Assembly (NCBI GenBank): GCA_050954285.1
Contig: JBPBPL010000024.1
Span: 37,393-101,392, forward strand
Source: Mucilaginibacter_A sp050954285
GTDB lineage: Bacteria > Bacteroidota > Bacteroidia > Sphingobacteriales > Sphingobacteriaceae
Direction: 5' to 3'
Length of the DNA stretch: 64,000 nucleotides
The translations under genes were made by a program, and so were the position numbers. The notes under the pieces are model-generated. The model ran no database searches. It was not told where the DNA came from and saw only the letters and a list, made by a program, of their open reading frames with translations. Positions 52,371 to 61,365 of the stretch are shown here, in pieces (positions within the stretch are counted from its first letter, which is position 1; every line of letters starts with the position of its first letter).

Positions 52371-52940
52371 ATGCTTAATTTAGTATTGTTCGGCCCTCCT
52401 GGTGCTGGAAAAGGTACGCAATCCGAAAACTTAATCAATCATTATCAACTGGTTCATATTTCAACAGGTGATATTTTTCGGGCACACATCAAAACCCAAA
52501 CCGCACTTGGCCAGCAGGTAAGTCAGCTTTTAGCTGATGGAAAACTGGTGCCGGATGATATTACCATCGCTATGCTGGAGGAAGAAGTAACGCAAAATCC
52601 GCAGGCAAAAGGGTTTATTTTTGATGGTTTCCCGCGAACTGTGCCACAAGCAGAAGCACTGGATGCATTTTTAGCAAGTAAAAATGAAAAAATTGCAGCT
52701 GTAATTGCTTTGGATGTTACGCAGGAAGAATTAACGCGCCGTATTGCCGAACGACACAAAATTACCAACCGCCCGGATGATAATGCGGATAAATTAGTAA
52801 AACGGATCGACGAATATTTTACCAAAACCATTCTGGTGTTGCCCTATTACGAAGCACAAGGCAAGCTGGATAAAGTAAACGGTATTGGTGAAATCGACCG
52901 GATTTTTGCGGATTTATGCGCCGTGGTTGATAAACTTTAG
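52371..52940 (+). CDS. adk: Adenylate kinase
   Basis: 189 residues, the short form without a zinc-type LID. It interconverts ATP, AMP and ADP. The P-loop GPPGAGKGTQ is at residues 8-17; ISTGDIFRAHI is the AMP site; FIFDGFPRTVPQAEAL and RRIAERHKITNRPDDN (short LID) follow. It is read after the tRNA terminator, so it presumably has its own promoter, which I cannot identify. obgE follows after 74 bases on the same strand. Confidence 0.96.
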   Translation: MLNLVLFGPPGAGKGTQSENLINHYQLVHISTGDIFRAHIKTQTALGQQVSQLLADGKLVPDDITIAMLEEEVTQNPQAKGFIFDGFPRTVPQAEALDAFLASKNEKIAAVIALDVTQEELTRRIAERHKITNRPDDNADKLVKRIDEYFTKTILVLPYYEAQGKLDKVNGIGEIDRIFADLCAVVDKL

Positions 52941-52987
52941 CAGTCAGCTTTCGGCCATCAGCCATGAACCTTTATCCATAAAATATC

Positions 52988-53014
52988 AATACTTCTTTTA
53001 TCAACTAAAAATTC
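52988..53014 (+). repeat. Window-wide motif copy, TC type, abutting the obgE start codon
   Basis: AATA plus exact core CTTCTTTTATC, then AACTAAAAATTC directly followed by the obgE ATG at 53015. Confidence 0.85.
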
Positions 53015-54013
53015 ATGTCCCAGGGTTCCAACTTTGTTGATTACGTAAAAATCTGCTGCCGTTCTGGTCATGGCGGTGCGGGTTCTACGCATCTGCATCG
53101 TGATAAACACACCGCAACCGGCGGCCCGGATGGCGGTGATGGCGGCCGCGGCGGCCACGTAATTGTGAAAGGCAATGCACAGTTGTGGACGATGCTTCAC
53201 CTTAAATTCCGCAAACATGTGATTGCCGAAAATGGTGATTCTGGCGGAAGTTCAACCAGTACCGGCAAAACAGGAAGGGACGAAATTTTGGAAGTTCCGC
53301 TGGGAACCATCGCCAAAAATGCAGAAACCGGTGAAATTTTATTCGAGATTACCAAAGACGGCGAAACTAAAATATTAACGCCCGGCGGCCGCGGCGGCTT
53401 GGGCAACTGGCACTTTAAATCGGCCACACAGCAAACGCCACGGTTTGCACAACCTGGTGAAGACGGCCAGGAACAATGGAACGTGCTGGAATTGAAAGTT
53501 TTGGCAGATGTAGGTTTGGTTGGTTTCCCAAATGCCGGAAAATCAACTTTGCTATCTGTAGTAAGTGCGGCCAAACCGGAAATTGCTGATTATGCTTTTA
53601 CCACGCTGGTTCCGAATTTAGGAATTGTGGCTTATCGGGATAACAAATCTTTTGTAATGGCTGATATTCCGGGTATTATTGAAGGTGCATCAGCTGGAAA
53701 AGGTTTGGGCATTCGTTTTTTACGGCACATTGAGCGCAATTCGGTTTTGCTTTTTATGATTCCTGCGGATACCAACCGAACCTTGATTCAGGAATATGAA
53801 ATCCTGCTGAACGAATTGGAACAATACAACCCGGAACTGATGCAGAAACCGCGTGTGCTGGCCGTGACAAAAGCGGATTTACTGGACGAAGAGCTGCAAC
53901 AGGAAATGAAAGCAGAATTGCCTCCGCATATTCCGGCCATGTTTATTTCCTCCGTTCAGCAAAAAGGTTTGGTAGAACTGAAAGATTTATTGTGGAAAGC
54001 GATCAATGCCTGA
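53015..54013 (+). CDS. obgE: GTPase Obg/CgtA
   Basis: 332 residues. The glycine-rich Obg fold occupies residues 1 to about 158 (GGPDGGDGGRGGHVIV is diagnostic). The G domain follows, with G1 GFPNAGKST at 170-178, G3 DIPGIIEGAS and G4 TKAD. The C-terminal OCT extension of some Obg proteins is absent. Obg acts in late ribosome assembly and growth control. A motif copy ends at its start codon and another covers its stop, and it faces a convergent gene across an inverted motif pair. Confidence 0.96.
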   Translation: MSQGSNFVDYVKICCRSGHGGAGSTHLHRDKHTATGGPDGGDGGRGGHVIVKGNAQLWTMLHLKFRKHVIAENGDSGGSSTSTGKTGRDEILEVPLGTIAKNAETGEILFEITKDGETKILTPGGRGGLGNWHFKSATQQTPRFAQPGEDGQEQWNVLELKVLADVGLVGFPNAGKSTLLSVVSAAKPEIADYAFTTLVPNLGIVAYRDNKSFVMADIPGIIEGASAGKGLGIRFLRHIERNSVLLFMIPADTNRTLIQEYEILLNELEQYNPELMQKPRVLAVTKADLLDEELQQEMKAELPPHIPAMFISSVQQKGLVELKDLLWKAINA

Positions 54014-54034
54014 TGCTGTTTTTAGCAGGTAAAA
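54012..54034 (+). repeat. Window-wide motif near copy overlapping the obgE stop codon
   Basis: GATGCTGTTTTTAGC then AGGTAAAATG; one core mismatch. The obgE TGA is the first bases of the motif. Confidence 0.75.
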
Positions 54035-54090
54035 TGTCTTCTTCCATTCAACTCACATCTTCCATTCAACTTAAATAAAAATATTGCTGA

Positions 54091-54149
54091 TAAAATTTAG
54101 GTCGGTAAAAGAAGTATGCTAATGATACTTCTTTTATTGACCTATTTTG
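54091..54149. terminator. Inverted motif pair, likely bidirectional terminator between obgE and a convergent gene
   Basis: A reverse copy (54091-54117) and a forward copy (54124-54149) form a long stem: TAGGTC and the whole core pair with their complements around a 6-base loop. A/T tracts lie on both outer sides, giving T runs in either direction. Convergent genes end at 54013 and 54172. Confidence 0.72.
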
Positions 54150-54171
54150 TTCAACCTAAAATCAGCAACGC

Positions 54172-55494
54172 TTAAATTTCGCTTTGCTCTTCATCCTGTT
54201 TGCCTTTTTCCTCGGCAGGCAAAATTACTCTTTTCAGTATTTCGGACATGAGCAAACTATAAATCACAAAAGTTAAGAAGATGACAAAGCCGGGTTGCAA
54301 CGCCGTGTTGTTGGTGGTAACGGTGGATAGATAACTGTTTTTGATGTTGAGTTCTGCCAGCTGACTATCTAAAATGCCGTTAAAGGCCAGAAACGTCATC
54401 ATAATAGCCACCACCATTACATCGGCCATGCTCCATTTGCCGGAATCGAAGGCAAAATAATGAATGAAATTTCCGCGCATCCATTTTTTATGACCCAACG
54501 AATAGATCAAAGCCGAAGTCAGTTTACTCACTGGAAAAACAATACTGAAGCAGAAAATCAGCACGCCAACCGCAATAGATTCCACAGCGGTGGCTTTCAG
54601 CAAAATCATCACCACTTCTAAAATACCTTTACTCTGGAAAAATAAAATCTGATTTTTAAACACCATATTTTCATCCAGCAGATTAAAATTAACGGTTTGT
54701 ATGCGCGCTTCCACGTTAATCATGGTCGAACTGACGCCCACAACCAGCAAAATGGCCGCTGCCATAATGGAAAGCACAAACAAGGTTTTATGCAGGGCCA
54801 TATATTTTTTCAAAAACAGCCAGATAACCAGAATCAGCAAGGCGCAACACAGCATTGCGTAAGCGTAAACTTTGCTGTCATGCTCTACGCTTGTCAAAAT
54901 TAAATCTGTTTTTTTATTGAAAGTATCATCGTCTTTCACGTGGTATTTACTGTACATTTTTTCCCGAACCAAGCGTTCTGCCGTGATAGAACTATCGAAA
55001 GTTGTTTTTTCCAGATCTTTAAATTTGCTGTTGGCCAGTCTTTTCAGTCTTTTTTTGCTGGATGGTTTGTTAACCTGTTTGATAATTTCTTTGGCAAAAC
55101 CAGGTACCTGCGCGCGCAACTCTTTTTCATTTACAAAAACCTTAACGGCTGCTTTTTTCGGCTTTCCTATTAGTGTTTTTTGTGGCCGGTTGATAATCCC
55201 AATAGCTTTGGTAATCAATGCGTTCATGATCTGTTCTACTTCTTTTTGCAAGTCTTTTTGCTGACCAGAAGTAAAGTTGAACTCTGATATTTGTTTGTTG
55301 ATGATTACGGCAACCTTGTCTTTCCACTGGTTTACCGAAAGCAACCCGAAAGTAATGTTGTTGATAGTTGCAAAATCTTCTTTAACCTGTTTTTCCTGGT
55401 TGGATAACGTGTAAACTTTGTTGCCGCAATAAGCCATTGCCCCAAGAATGGCCAGTAACGGAATGATGATTAAAATTTTGTATTTGTTAAGCAT
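54172..55494 (-). CDS. PqiA-like membrane protein with extra N-terminal domain
   Basis: 440 residues. One N-terminal membrane helix (about 7-24) is followed by about 190 charged residues that are probably outside the cytoplasm. Then come about five further helices. The C-terminal half resembles paraquat-inducible protein A: IFCFSIVFPVSKLTSALIYSLGHKKWMR and GKWSMADVMVVAIMMTFLAF. PqiA proteins work with MCE-domain PqiB in lipid or stress-related transport, but no PqiB-like gene is near. The gene is alone on the minus strand. A role in the envelope is likely; the rest is open. Confidence 0.72.
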   Translation of the reverse strand: MLNKYKILIIIPLLAILGAMAYCGNKVYTLSNQEKQVKEDFATINNITFGLLSVNQWKDKVAVIINKQISEFNFTSGQQKDLQKEVEQIMNALITKAIGIINRPQKTLIGKPKKAAVKVFVNEKELRAQVPGFAKEIIKQVNKPSSKKRLKRLANSKFKDLEKTTFDSSITAERLVREKMYSKYHVKDDDTFNKKTDLILTSVEHDSKVYAYAMLCCALLILVIWLFLKKYMALHKTLFVLSIMAAAILLVVGVSSTMINVEARIQTVNFNLLDENMVFKNQILFFQSKGILEVVMILLKATAVESIAVGVLIFCFSIVFPVSKLTSALIYSLGHKKWMRGNFIHYFAFDSGKWSMADVMVVAIMMTFLAFNGILDSQLAELNIKNSYLSTVTTNNTALQPGFVIFLTFVIYSLLMSEILKRVILPAEEKGKQDEEQSEI

Positions 55495-55735
55495 TTATTT
55501 GAGTAAGTAGGTTTATACTCCGCTTTGAACGCCAAATGCCGGCAGAATGTTTTTAGGTTGATGCACAACCTTTTAACGCATGAATTTCCATTTAGGATCG
55601 AGATGAAACATATAAATTCAAAAAACAGCAATCATCAATGTTTATCGGGCTGATTAAACCATTTGGCGCGCGCCATCGTCCTAATTATCGCTAAACCATA
55701 ACCGTACAACCAACCATAATTTAACAAAACCAGCT

Positions 55736-55870
55736 ATGAAAACTTCATTCAACACTCAAAAGATAACGAATCTGATTGGTGCTATTTTAGTGTTCTCGAT
55801 CATATTAGCAATTGTAATTGCCGGGTACAATATTGCCGTTGGAAACTTTCATCAATATGTTAACTTATAA
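55736..55870 (+). CDS. Small single-span membrane protein, 44 residues
   Basis: ATG at 55736, TAA at 55868-55870. After a short polar start (MKTSFNTQKITNL) there is one strongly hydrophobic stretch (about residues 13-30, IGAILVFSIILAIVIAG), then a short tail (YNIAVGNFHQYVNL). It lies in a gap of almost 800 bases between genes on the minus strand. No known family is recognised, no Shine-Dalgarno site is seen, and coding status rests on composition only. Confidence 0.5.
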   Translation: MKTSFNTQKITNLIGAILVFSIILAIVIAGYNIAVGNFHQYVNL

Positions 55871-55918
55871 GCTTTGAAAAAATAGATTTACAGTAATCAT
55901 TTTTAAGCCGGTAGAAGT

Positions 55919-55948
55919 CATACTGTTTTTATCGGCTTAAATTTAAGG
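55919..55948 (+). repeat. Window-wide motif copy, GT type, full length
   Basis: CATA plus exact core CTGTTTTTATC, then GGCTTAAATTTAAGG, in the gene-free stretch. Confidence 0.85.
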
Positions 55949-56150
55949 AAGCTTTACAATACCAGTTTTCGAGCTGACTTTAAATAAATTAATAGGCTTT
56001 ACCTTCAAAGTAGTATTAACCATGTTAAGACAAAAAATTTAATAATTTATGCATGGCATTTGCTACAGCAGTTTCAACGTAGCTGATATAAGGGGGAAGA
56101 AAGCTGAGCAAAACATCTACAACCTTGTTTGGTTGGCGGTTCATGAAATT

Positions 56151-56176
56151 ATGGCTTCTTTTATCGGCAAAAAATG
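56151..56176 (+). repeat. Window-wide motif copy, TC type
   Basis: ATGG plus exact core CTTCTTTTATC, then GGCAAAAAATG, in the gene-free stretch. Confidence 0.8.
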
Positions 56177-56286
56177 TGATGTTTCTATTTTTTAACTAAA
56201 GTTTTAAAATCCTTAATTAAAAGCTGTATTTTATAAAAACCTCGCTCATTTAAAGCCGGATTATATCATTATTAAAAAATTTTCAA

Positions 56287-57288
56287 TCACTCTAACCCAA
56301 ATACCAAAACTTTAAAAGTTTCCGGAACCGCCTGGCGGGTACCTTTCACCATATCGGCAACGCTGAAATAGATTTTATGGGTTTTGGTATCTAATGCCAT
56401 TGTTTTTGCACGGTTTTGCGTTTCCAGTGTTTGCAAAACATCATAGCTGTCGGCGGTTTTTTGCTGAATGATCGTGGTCGTGCCATCGCCGTTGGAAGCA
56501 AAAACCAACTTCGTTTCCGGATCATAAGCTACAGCATCTACACCTGCACCAATCGGAACAGTTGTAATTACTTTTCCGGTGGTTTCATCCAGCACAGTTA
56601 AACCTTTATTTTCACGACAAACGGTAAACAAGCGATGATTTTTGCCGTCTAATGCTAAACCAGTGGGGCCGCCGCATGGAGCCAGCGGATAGTTTTTCAG
56701 CACTTTCATAGTTTTAGCATCAATCACGTCCATGCTGTTTTTATCCTCTAAATTATTGTAAATCTTTCCATGCCCGTCTGCAACGGCAAATTCCGGTGCG
56801 CCACTTAAAACTACGGTTCCAATTTGTTTCATTGTTTGCGGATCGATGACGGCTGCATTGTTGCTCTGTCCGCAGAAAGTAAAAACACGATCAGTAAAAG
56901 GATCATACATAATCGCATCCGGCCCGTTAACAGCAGTCAGCGGAATGGTGGTAATCGTTTTTAAGGTTTTTAAATCAAAAACAATGGCTGCATTGGCGCG
57001 TCCGTCGCTGATAAAACCTTTGTTTAAATGGTTCACGATGGCAATGCCGTGAACGCCTTTCATATCGCTGATTATACCAATACTTTTCTCGGTTGCCAGA
57101 TCAATTACGTTGACGGCCGTGCCATGCGAAACGTACAAACGATTATTTACGGCATCAATGGCTAAGTAATCATAACCGCCGTCGCCTGGCAGCGGGATGG
57201 TTTTCTGCAGCACATAATGCTGTGCCTGTGCGATCATAGAAATACTACATAAAAGCAATATTAACAGGATTTTAAATTGGTTTTTCAT
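56287..57288 (-). CDS. Exported YVTN/YncE-like beta-propeller protein
   Basis: 333 residues. A signal peptide (MKNQFKILLILLLCSISMIAQAQ) precedes repeated blades of the YVTN type, for example DYLAIDAVNNRLYVSHGTAVNVIDLAT, DAIMYDPFTDRVFTFCGQSNNAAVIDPQTM, GLALDGKNHRLFTVCRENKGLTVLDETTGK and DAVAYDPETKLVFASNGDG. Such seven-bladed propellers bind partners or ligands in the periplasm; no enzyme motif is seen. It is the last gene of the efflux operon, 38 bases after the RND pump. A GT-type motif copy includes its start codon, and another (56731-56757) lies inside. Confidence 0.85.
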   Translation of the reverse strand: MKNQFKILLILLLCSISMIAQAQHYVLQKTIPLPGDGGYDYLAIDAVNNRLYVSHGTAVNVIDLATEKSIGIISDMKGVHGIAIVNHLNKGFISDGRANAAIVFDLKTLKTITTIPLTAVNGPDAIMYDPFTDRVFTFCGQSNNAAVIDPQTMKQIGTVVLSGAPEFAVADGHGKIYNNLEDKNSMDVIDAKTMKVLKNYPLAPCGGPTGLALDGKNHRLFTVCRENKGLTVLDETTGKVITTVPIGAGVDAVAYDPETKLVFASNGDGTTTIIQQKTADSYDVLQTLETQNRAKTMALDTKTHKIYFSVADMVKGTRQAVPETFKVLVFGLE

Positions 57289-57314
57289 GCTGTTTTTATC
57301 GGTTAAAAATTAAG
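57286..57314 (+). repeat. Window-wide motif copy, GT type, containing a start codon
   Basis: CATG plus exact core CTGTTTTTATC, then GGTTAAAAATTAAG. The CAT at 57286-57288 is the complement of the propeller gene ATG. Confidence 0.85.
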
Positions 57315-57326
57315 TTTGATTTTTTA

Positions 57327-60300
57327 TTATTCAAAAACGGTTTCGGTTGGATTATGGATAGAAGCCGGCGTATCGTTGCGATAAAATATGCGGATAAAAG
57401 TTGGCAAAACAATTAGCAGCAAAGGCAGCGCAACAATAAAACCTCCGATTACAGCAATAGCCAGCGGTTGATGTAGCTGCGCGCCGGCACCGATACCCAA
57501 ACCCAGCGGCAAAAGTGCGATGATAGCACCCAGAGCCGTCATCAGTTTTGGACGCAGCCGGGTAGAAATAGAATAGATAACTGCTTCATCAACAGAACTT
57601 TTTAAAATGCTTTGTTTAAACTGCAAAAAGGTAAAGATCGAATTTTCGCCGATGATGCCCACAATCATAATCAAGCCAGTATAACTCCCTACGTTGAGCG
57701 GTGTGTTTGTAAAAAACAAAGCCAGAAAACTGCCCGCAATGCCCAGCACGGAAATAACCAGGATCAGTAGCGCAATCCGAAATTGCCTGAATAAAAACAG
57801 TATCACCCCAAAAACGAGTAAACTGGAAGTGATTAAAATGATCAGCAGTTCTTTAAACGATTGCTGCTGATCGGCGTAAGCGCCACCATATTCTATATGA
57901 TAACCTTGCGGCAGGTTTACTTTTTGGGCAATGTTTTTTTGGATGGCGGGTATTACCGTTCCCAAATCACTGTTTTCTAAACGTGCACTGATAACGCCCA
58001 TAGATTGCAGGTTTTCGCGCTCGATCTCTGCATCACCGGAGCGCATTTCTACTTTTGCCAACCCACTAATAGGGATTAATTGCCCGTTGCCCAGAAATAA
58101 ATTCATGTTTTTGATACCTTCCACACTCAAACTCCGGTTACCCGGATAAACCATGCGGATGGGCGAAAGCTGCTGCGTTTCGTACAGATTGCCTACCACG
58201 TTACCTTCTAAAGCGGTTTGTACCTGAAACTGCAAATTGGCCGGCGTTAGATTATACTGCGCCAATTTGCTGTAATCCGGCATGATACTAACAGCGGGGC
58301 CGGCAATCACAATTCCGTCAAAAACATCTGCCGTGCCTTTTACTTCGGTTACCGCTGCGGCAATTTGTTTGGATAAAGCCTGCAGTTTTTGCTGGTCATC
58401 GCCAAAAACCTTGATCTCGATGGGTTGTGCGGAAGTCATCAGATCGCCCAGCATATCGGTAATTACCTGCCCGAAATCTACCCGTAAAGCAGGCTGTGAA
58501 GCTTCAATTTTTTTGCGGAGATTACTGCTCACTTCATCCGTGGTTTGATCGCGCTTTTTCTTTAACTGAATAAGATAATCGCCACGATTCGGTTCCGTAA
58601 TAAAAAAGCCCATTTGTGTGCCGGTCCTCCGCGAATATGTCGCCACTTCCGGTTGTTTCACAATGATTTTTTCTACTTCGCGCAGCATCCGGTCGGTTTC
58701 TTCCAACGAAGTTCCTGGCGGCGAACTGTAATCTAAAACGATACTGCCTTCGTCCATGTCGGGCAAAAAACCTGTTGCTAATCGGCCCGGAACAAAAATA
58801 ATCACCAGTAAAAACAGTATCACAATTGCCACGCTGAGATAAGGCCTTAAAATAAAAAAGGAAACCCAGCGCTGCTGTTTTACGGTGTGCGCCGGTACTT
58901 CTTTTATCGTACTTTTTTTGGTGCGGCTGCTTAACAGGAGATAAATAACCGGCAAACCAATCCAGGTAACGAAAAAAGAACAGATTAAAGTAATGATCAT
59001 CGTATTCGTCATCACCTTAAAATACGCGCCTGCCACGCCGCTCATCAGCACAAACGGAATAAAAATAACGATGGTGCTGATGGACGAACCAACCATCGCC
59101 GGAAACAAATAGTCGATGGCTTTTTGCAGGAGTTTGCGGGTTGGTTCTTCCGGGTGTTCTTCGTGGGTGCGATGGATTTGCTCTACCACTACAATCGCAT
59201 CATCAATAATCAAACCGATGGCGGCGGCAATGGCGCCCAGCGTCATGATGTTGAATGTATAACCGATCACATACAACACGATCAGCGTTAAACACAGTGT
59301 AACCGGAATGGTAATCAAAATAGTAGCACTTGCTTTGAGCGACCGTAAAAAAATGATGGCCACTACAATAGCCAACGCCAAACCAATCCATAAACTATCG
59401 CCAACACTTTTGACCGAATCATTTACAAAATCTGCCTGCACATAATACGGTTTGATGGTAACATCTTTTGGCAGGATTTTTTGCAGCCGCTGCACCTGCT
59501 TTTCCATATCCGCAGAAAGCGAAACGAGATTGGCATTAGGCTGTTTAATCACGGCAATCAGCACGCCTTCATGTCCGTTTGCGTTAATTTTGGTATATTC
59601 AATTCCCGGATTAATTTCTACATCTGCAAAATCTTTCATTCGCACCACGCGTTTGCGGTTATTACTCACTACCACGTTTTCCAGCTGATCTTTGGCGTTC
59701 AACGTAGCATCGGTAACGGTGAGGTACAGCATTTTATAATCTGATAGGTAACCTTCTGATTTTACAAAATCAGTCTGGTTCAGCGTATTGCCAATCATGT
59801 CTGGCGTCAGCGAAAGCGCGCTCATTTTTTGGCGGTTCAGCACCAGCCAGTATTCTTTTACTTTTCCGCCAATCACCCGGATTTCTGAAACGCCGCTGAT
59901 CTGCGATAAAAAAGGTTTGATGGTGAAAGTTGCCAGTTGCCGCAGTTCGATGGGCGATTCATCATGGCTTTCCAGTGTGTAGCCGCTCACCGGCAGGATA
60001 GACGGGTTCATTTTCGCTACCGAAATATTGACATCAGCCGGTAAATCGTTCCTGATTTTGCTGATTTCGGATTCAATGCGCTGCTGGCTCAAATCAATAT
60101 TGGCATTCCAGTTCATAAACGCCGAAATCTCGCAGCTGCCGCGGCTGGTAGTGCTGCGCACATAGTTGAGTTCCGGAATTTGCTTCACAGCATTTTCCAG
60201 CGGTTTGGTTACCGTAATCATCATTTTGTTCACCGGCTGCAAACCTTCATCAGCAATAATTTTGATTTTGGGAAAAGTAATTTCCGGGAACAATGAAGTT

Positions 60301-60404
60301 TGCATTTTGGAATACGCAAACCATCCGCCCATTAAAATCAAGGCCAAAATTAAGCTGATGGGCTTTTTGTAGGCGATAAAAATATCTTTAGCGGGCGTAC
60401 TCAT
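57327..60404 (-). CDS. RND-family efflux pump inner-membrane transporter
   Basis: 1025 residues, the usual size for AcrB/CusA-type transporters with twelve membrane helices in two halves. The proton-relay region has adjacent aspartates in IGLIIDDAIVVVEQIHRTHEEHPEEP, which favours the multidrug (HAE1-like) over the metal (CusA) branch, though the porter-domain sequence has features of both. It overlaps the adaptor gene by four bases (ATGA). With the TolC-like and adaptor genes it forms a three-part pump across the envelope. Motif copies at 57790, 58805 and 58894 lie inside. Confidence 0.92.
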   Translation of the reverse strand: MSTPAKDIFIAYKKPISLILALILMGGWFAYSKMQTSLFPEITFPKIKIIADEGLQPVNKMMITVTKPLENAVKQIPELNYVRSTTSRGSCEISAFMNWNANIDLSQQRIESEISKIRNDLPADVNISVAKMNPSILPVSGYTLESHDESPIELRQLATFTIKPFLSQISGVSEIRVIGGKVKEYWLVLNRQKMSALSLTPDMIGNTLNQTDFVKSEGYLSDYKMLYLTVTDATLNAKDQLENVVVSNNRKRVVRMKDFADVEINPGIEYTKINANGHEGVLIAVIKQPNANLVSLSADMEKQVQRLQKILPKDVTIKPYYVQADFVNDSVKSVGDSLWIGLALAIVVAIIFLRSLKASATILITIPVTLCLTLIVLYVIGYTFNIMTLGAIAAAIGLIIDDAIVVVEQIHRTHEEHPEEPTRKLLQKAIDYLFPAMVGSSISTIVIFIPFVLMSGVAGAYFKVMTNTMIITLICSFFVTWIGLPVIYLLLSSRTKKSTIKEVPAHTVKQQRWVSFFILRPYLSVAIVILFLLVIIFVPGRLATGFLPDMDEGSIVLDYSSPPGTSLEETDRMLREVEKIIVKQPEVATYSRRTGTQMGFFITEPNRGDYLIQLKKKRDQTTDEVSSNLRKKIEASQPALRVDFGQVITDMLGDLMTSAQPIEIKVFGDDQQKLQALSKQIAAAVTEVKGTADVFDGIVIAGPAVSIMPDYSKLAQYNLTPANLQFQVQTALEGNVVGNLYETQQLSPIRMVYPGNRSLSVEGIKNMNLFLGNGQLIPISGLAKVEMRSGDAEIERENLQSMGVISARLENSDLGTVIPAIQKNIAQKVNLPQGYHIEYGGAYADQQQSFKELLIILITSSLLVFGVILFLFRQFRIALLILVISVLGIAGSFLALFFTNTPLNVGSYTGLIMIVGIIGENSIFTFLQFKQSILKSSVDEAVIYSISTRLRPKLMTALGAIIALLPLGLGIGAGAQLHQPLAIAVIGGFIVALPLLLIVLPTFIRIFYRNDTPASIHNPTETVFE

Positions 60405-61360
60405 GGCTGTACGATTTTTACTTTGGCCGTATCCGGCAAACTGTAATTTCCGGTTACCACAATTTTATCTGTTGCAGCAAATTTGGGCGACAATATTTCG
60501 ATGCGTTCGTTGGTTTCGATGCCTTTTTTAACAGGTATTTTTACGGCTGTTGTTGGGTTGATCAGTTTCATCACATAAAACTCAGTCTGGGTTTCGTTAG
60601 AAAGCACCGCAGATTTTGGCAGCGAACTGGCGTGTGCGCTGGAAGACTTAACCATCCGCGCCCGCGCCACCAGGTTTTCCGGGATGGTATGCGTTGGATT
60701 TACCTTGATTAAAATGCCCTGCGTTTGCGAAAGCGTATCCACCGAAGGCATCGACAATGTAACTTCTCCGCGCAGTTTTTCGCCGTCCGGCAAAGTCAAA
60801 TCTACGGGCTGATGTTCTTTTACATCGGCACGCATTTCGTAAGGCAGCTGCATCAAAAATACAAAGCTGTTTTTATCGATAATAATTGCCAGTTGATCGC
60901 CATCCTGCACATAATCGCCTTGCTGGTGGTTCAGTTGCGAAATAAATCCAGATTGCGTGGCTTTTATTCTTCCCAAACCTGAAAAATGAAAAGTAGAATC
61001 CAGCACATTAATGCTGTTGCCAATGCTCTGTGCTTCTTTTGTTTGCAAAGAAAACAGCAGCTTGCCACGGTTCACATAATCGCCTGGCTGCACGTTTACC
61101 TGGCGTAAATAACCGTTGATATTGGCTTTAACATAACTTTTAAGCAAATAAACCGAGCGCGCACTCAAATCCATGTAATCCGTCAGCGCATCTTGCCCGA
61201 TGGTAGTTACCGTTACCGGCGTTTGCGTGTTTGTTGCCGAAACATCTTCTGCTGCGGGTTCTGCAGATTTGCTTTGGCAGGAAAACAGGAACAAAGAAAT
61301 TATGCCGATAAAAGAAGTATGCAACAAAAAAGGCTTTATACGGATCAGTAGTTTTCTCAT
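60401..61360 (-). CDS. RND pump periplasmic adaptor lipoprotein
   Basis: 319 residues. A lipoprotein signal with lipobox LFSC (lipidated C28) anchors it. The membrane-fusion-protein layout is visible: an N-terminal strand, then VKANINGYLRQVNVQPGDYVNRGKLLFSL (lipoyl half), a short hairpin, KATQSGFISQLNHQQGDYV (second lipoyl half), beta-barrel and membrane-proximal domains. The helical hairpin is short. The ATG of the pump overlaps its stop. It lies six bases after the TolC-like gene. Motif copies at 60864-60887 and 61300-61321. Confidence 0.9.
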   Translation of the reverse strand: MRKLLIRIKPFLLHTSFIGIISLFLFSCQSKSAEPAAEDVSATNTQTPVTVTTIGQDALTDYMDLSARSVYLLKSYVKANINGYLRQVNVQPGDYVNRGKLLFSLQTKEAQSIGNSINVLDSTFHFSGLGRIKATQSGFISQLNHQQGDYVQDGDQLAIIIDKNSFVFLMQLPYEMRADVKEHQPVDLTLPDGEKLRGEVTLSMPSVDTLSQTQGILIKVNPTHTIPENLVARARMVKSSSAHASSLPKSAVLSNETQTEFYVMKLINPTTAVKIPVKKGIETNERIEILSPKFAATDKIVVTGNYSLPDTAKVKIVQP

Positions 61361-61365
61361 GGTTT

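Larger units (their letters stand above)
55871..56286. other. Gene-free stretch with two motif copies
   Basis: Apart from two motif copies (55919-55948 and 56151-56176), these 416 bases are A/T-rich with no open frame, tRNA or clear promoter. Confidence 0.6.

Noticed and set aside
10845..57314. The motif as a promoter or transcription-factor site
   Set aside because: It occurs inside genes, in both orientations and between convergent genes as often as upstream of genes, which does not fit a promoter element; a factor binding genome-wide remains possible.
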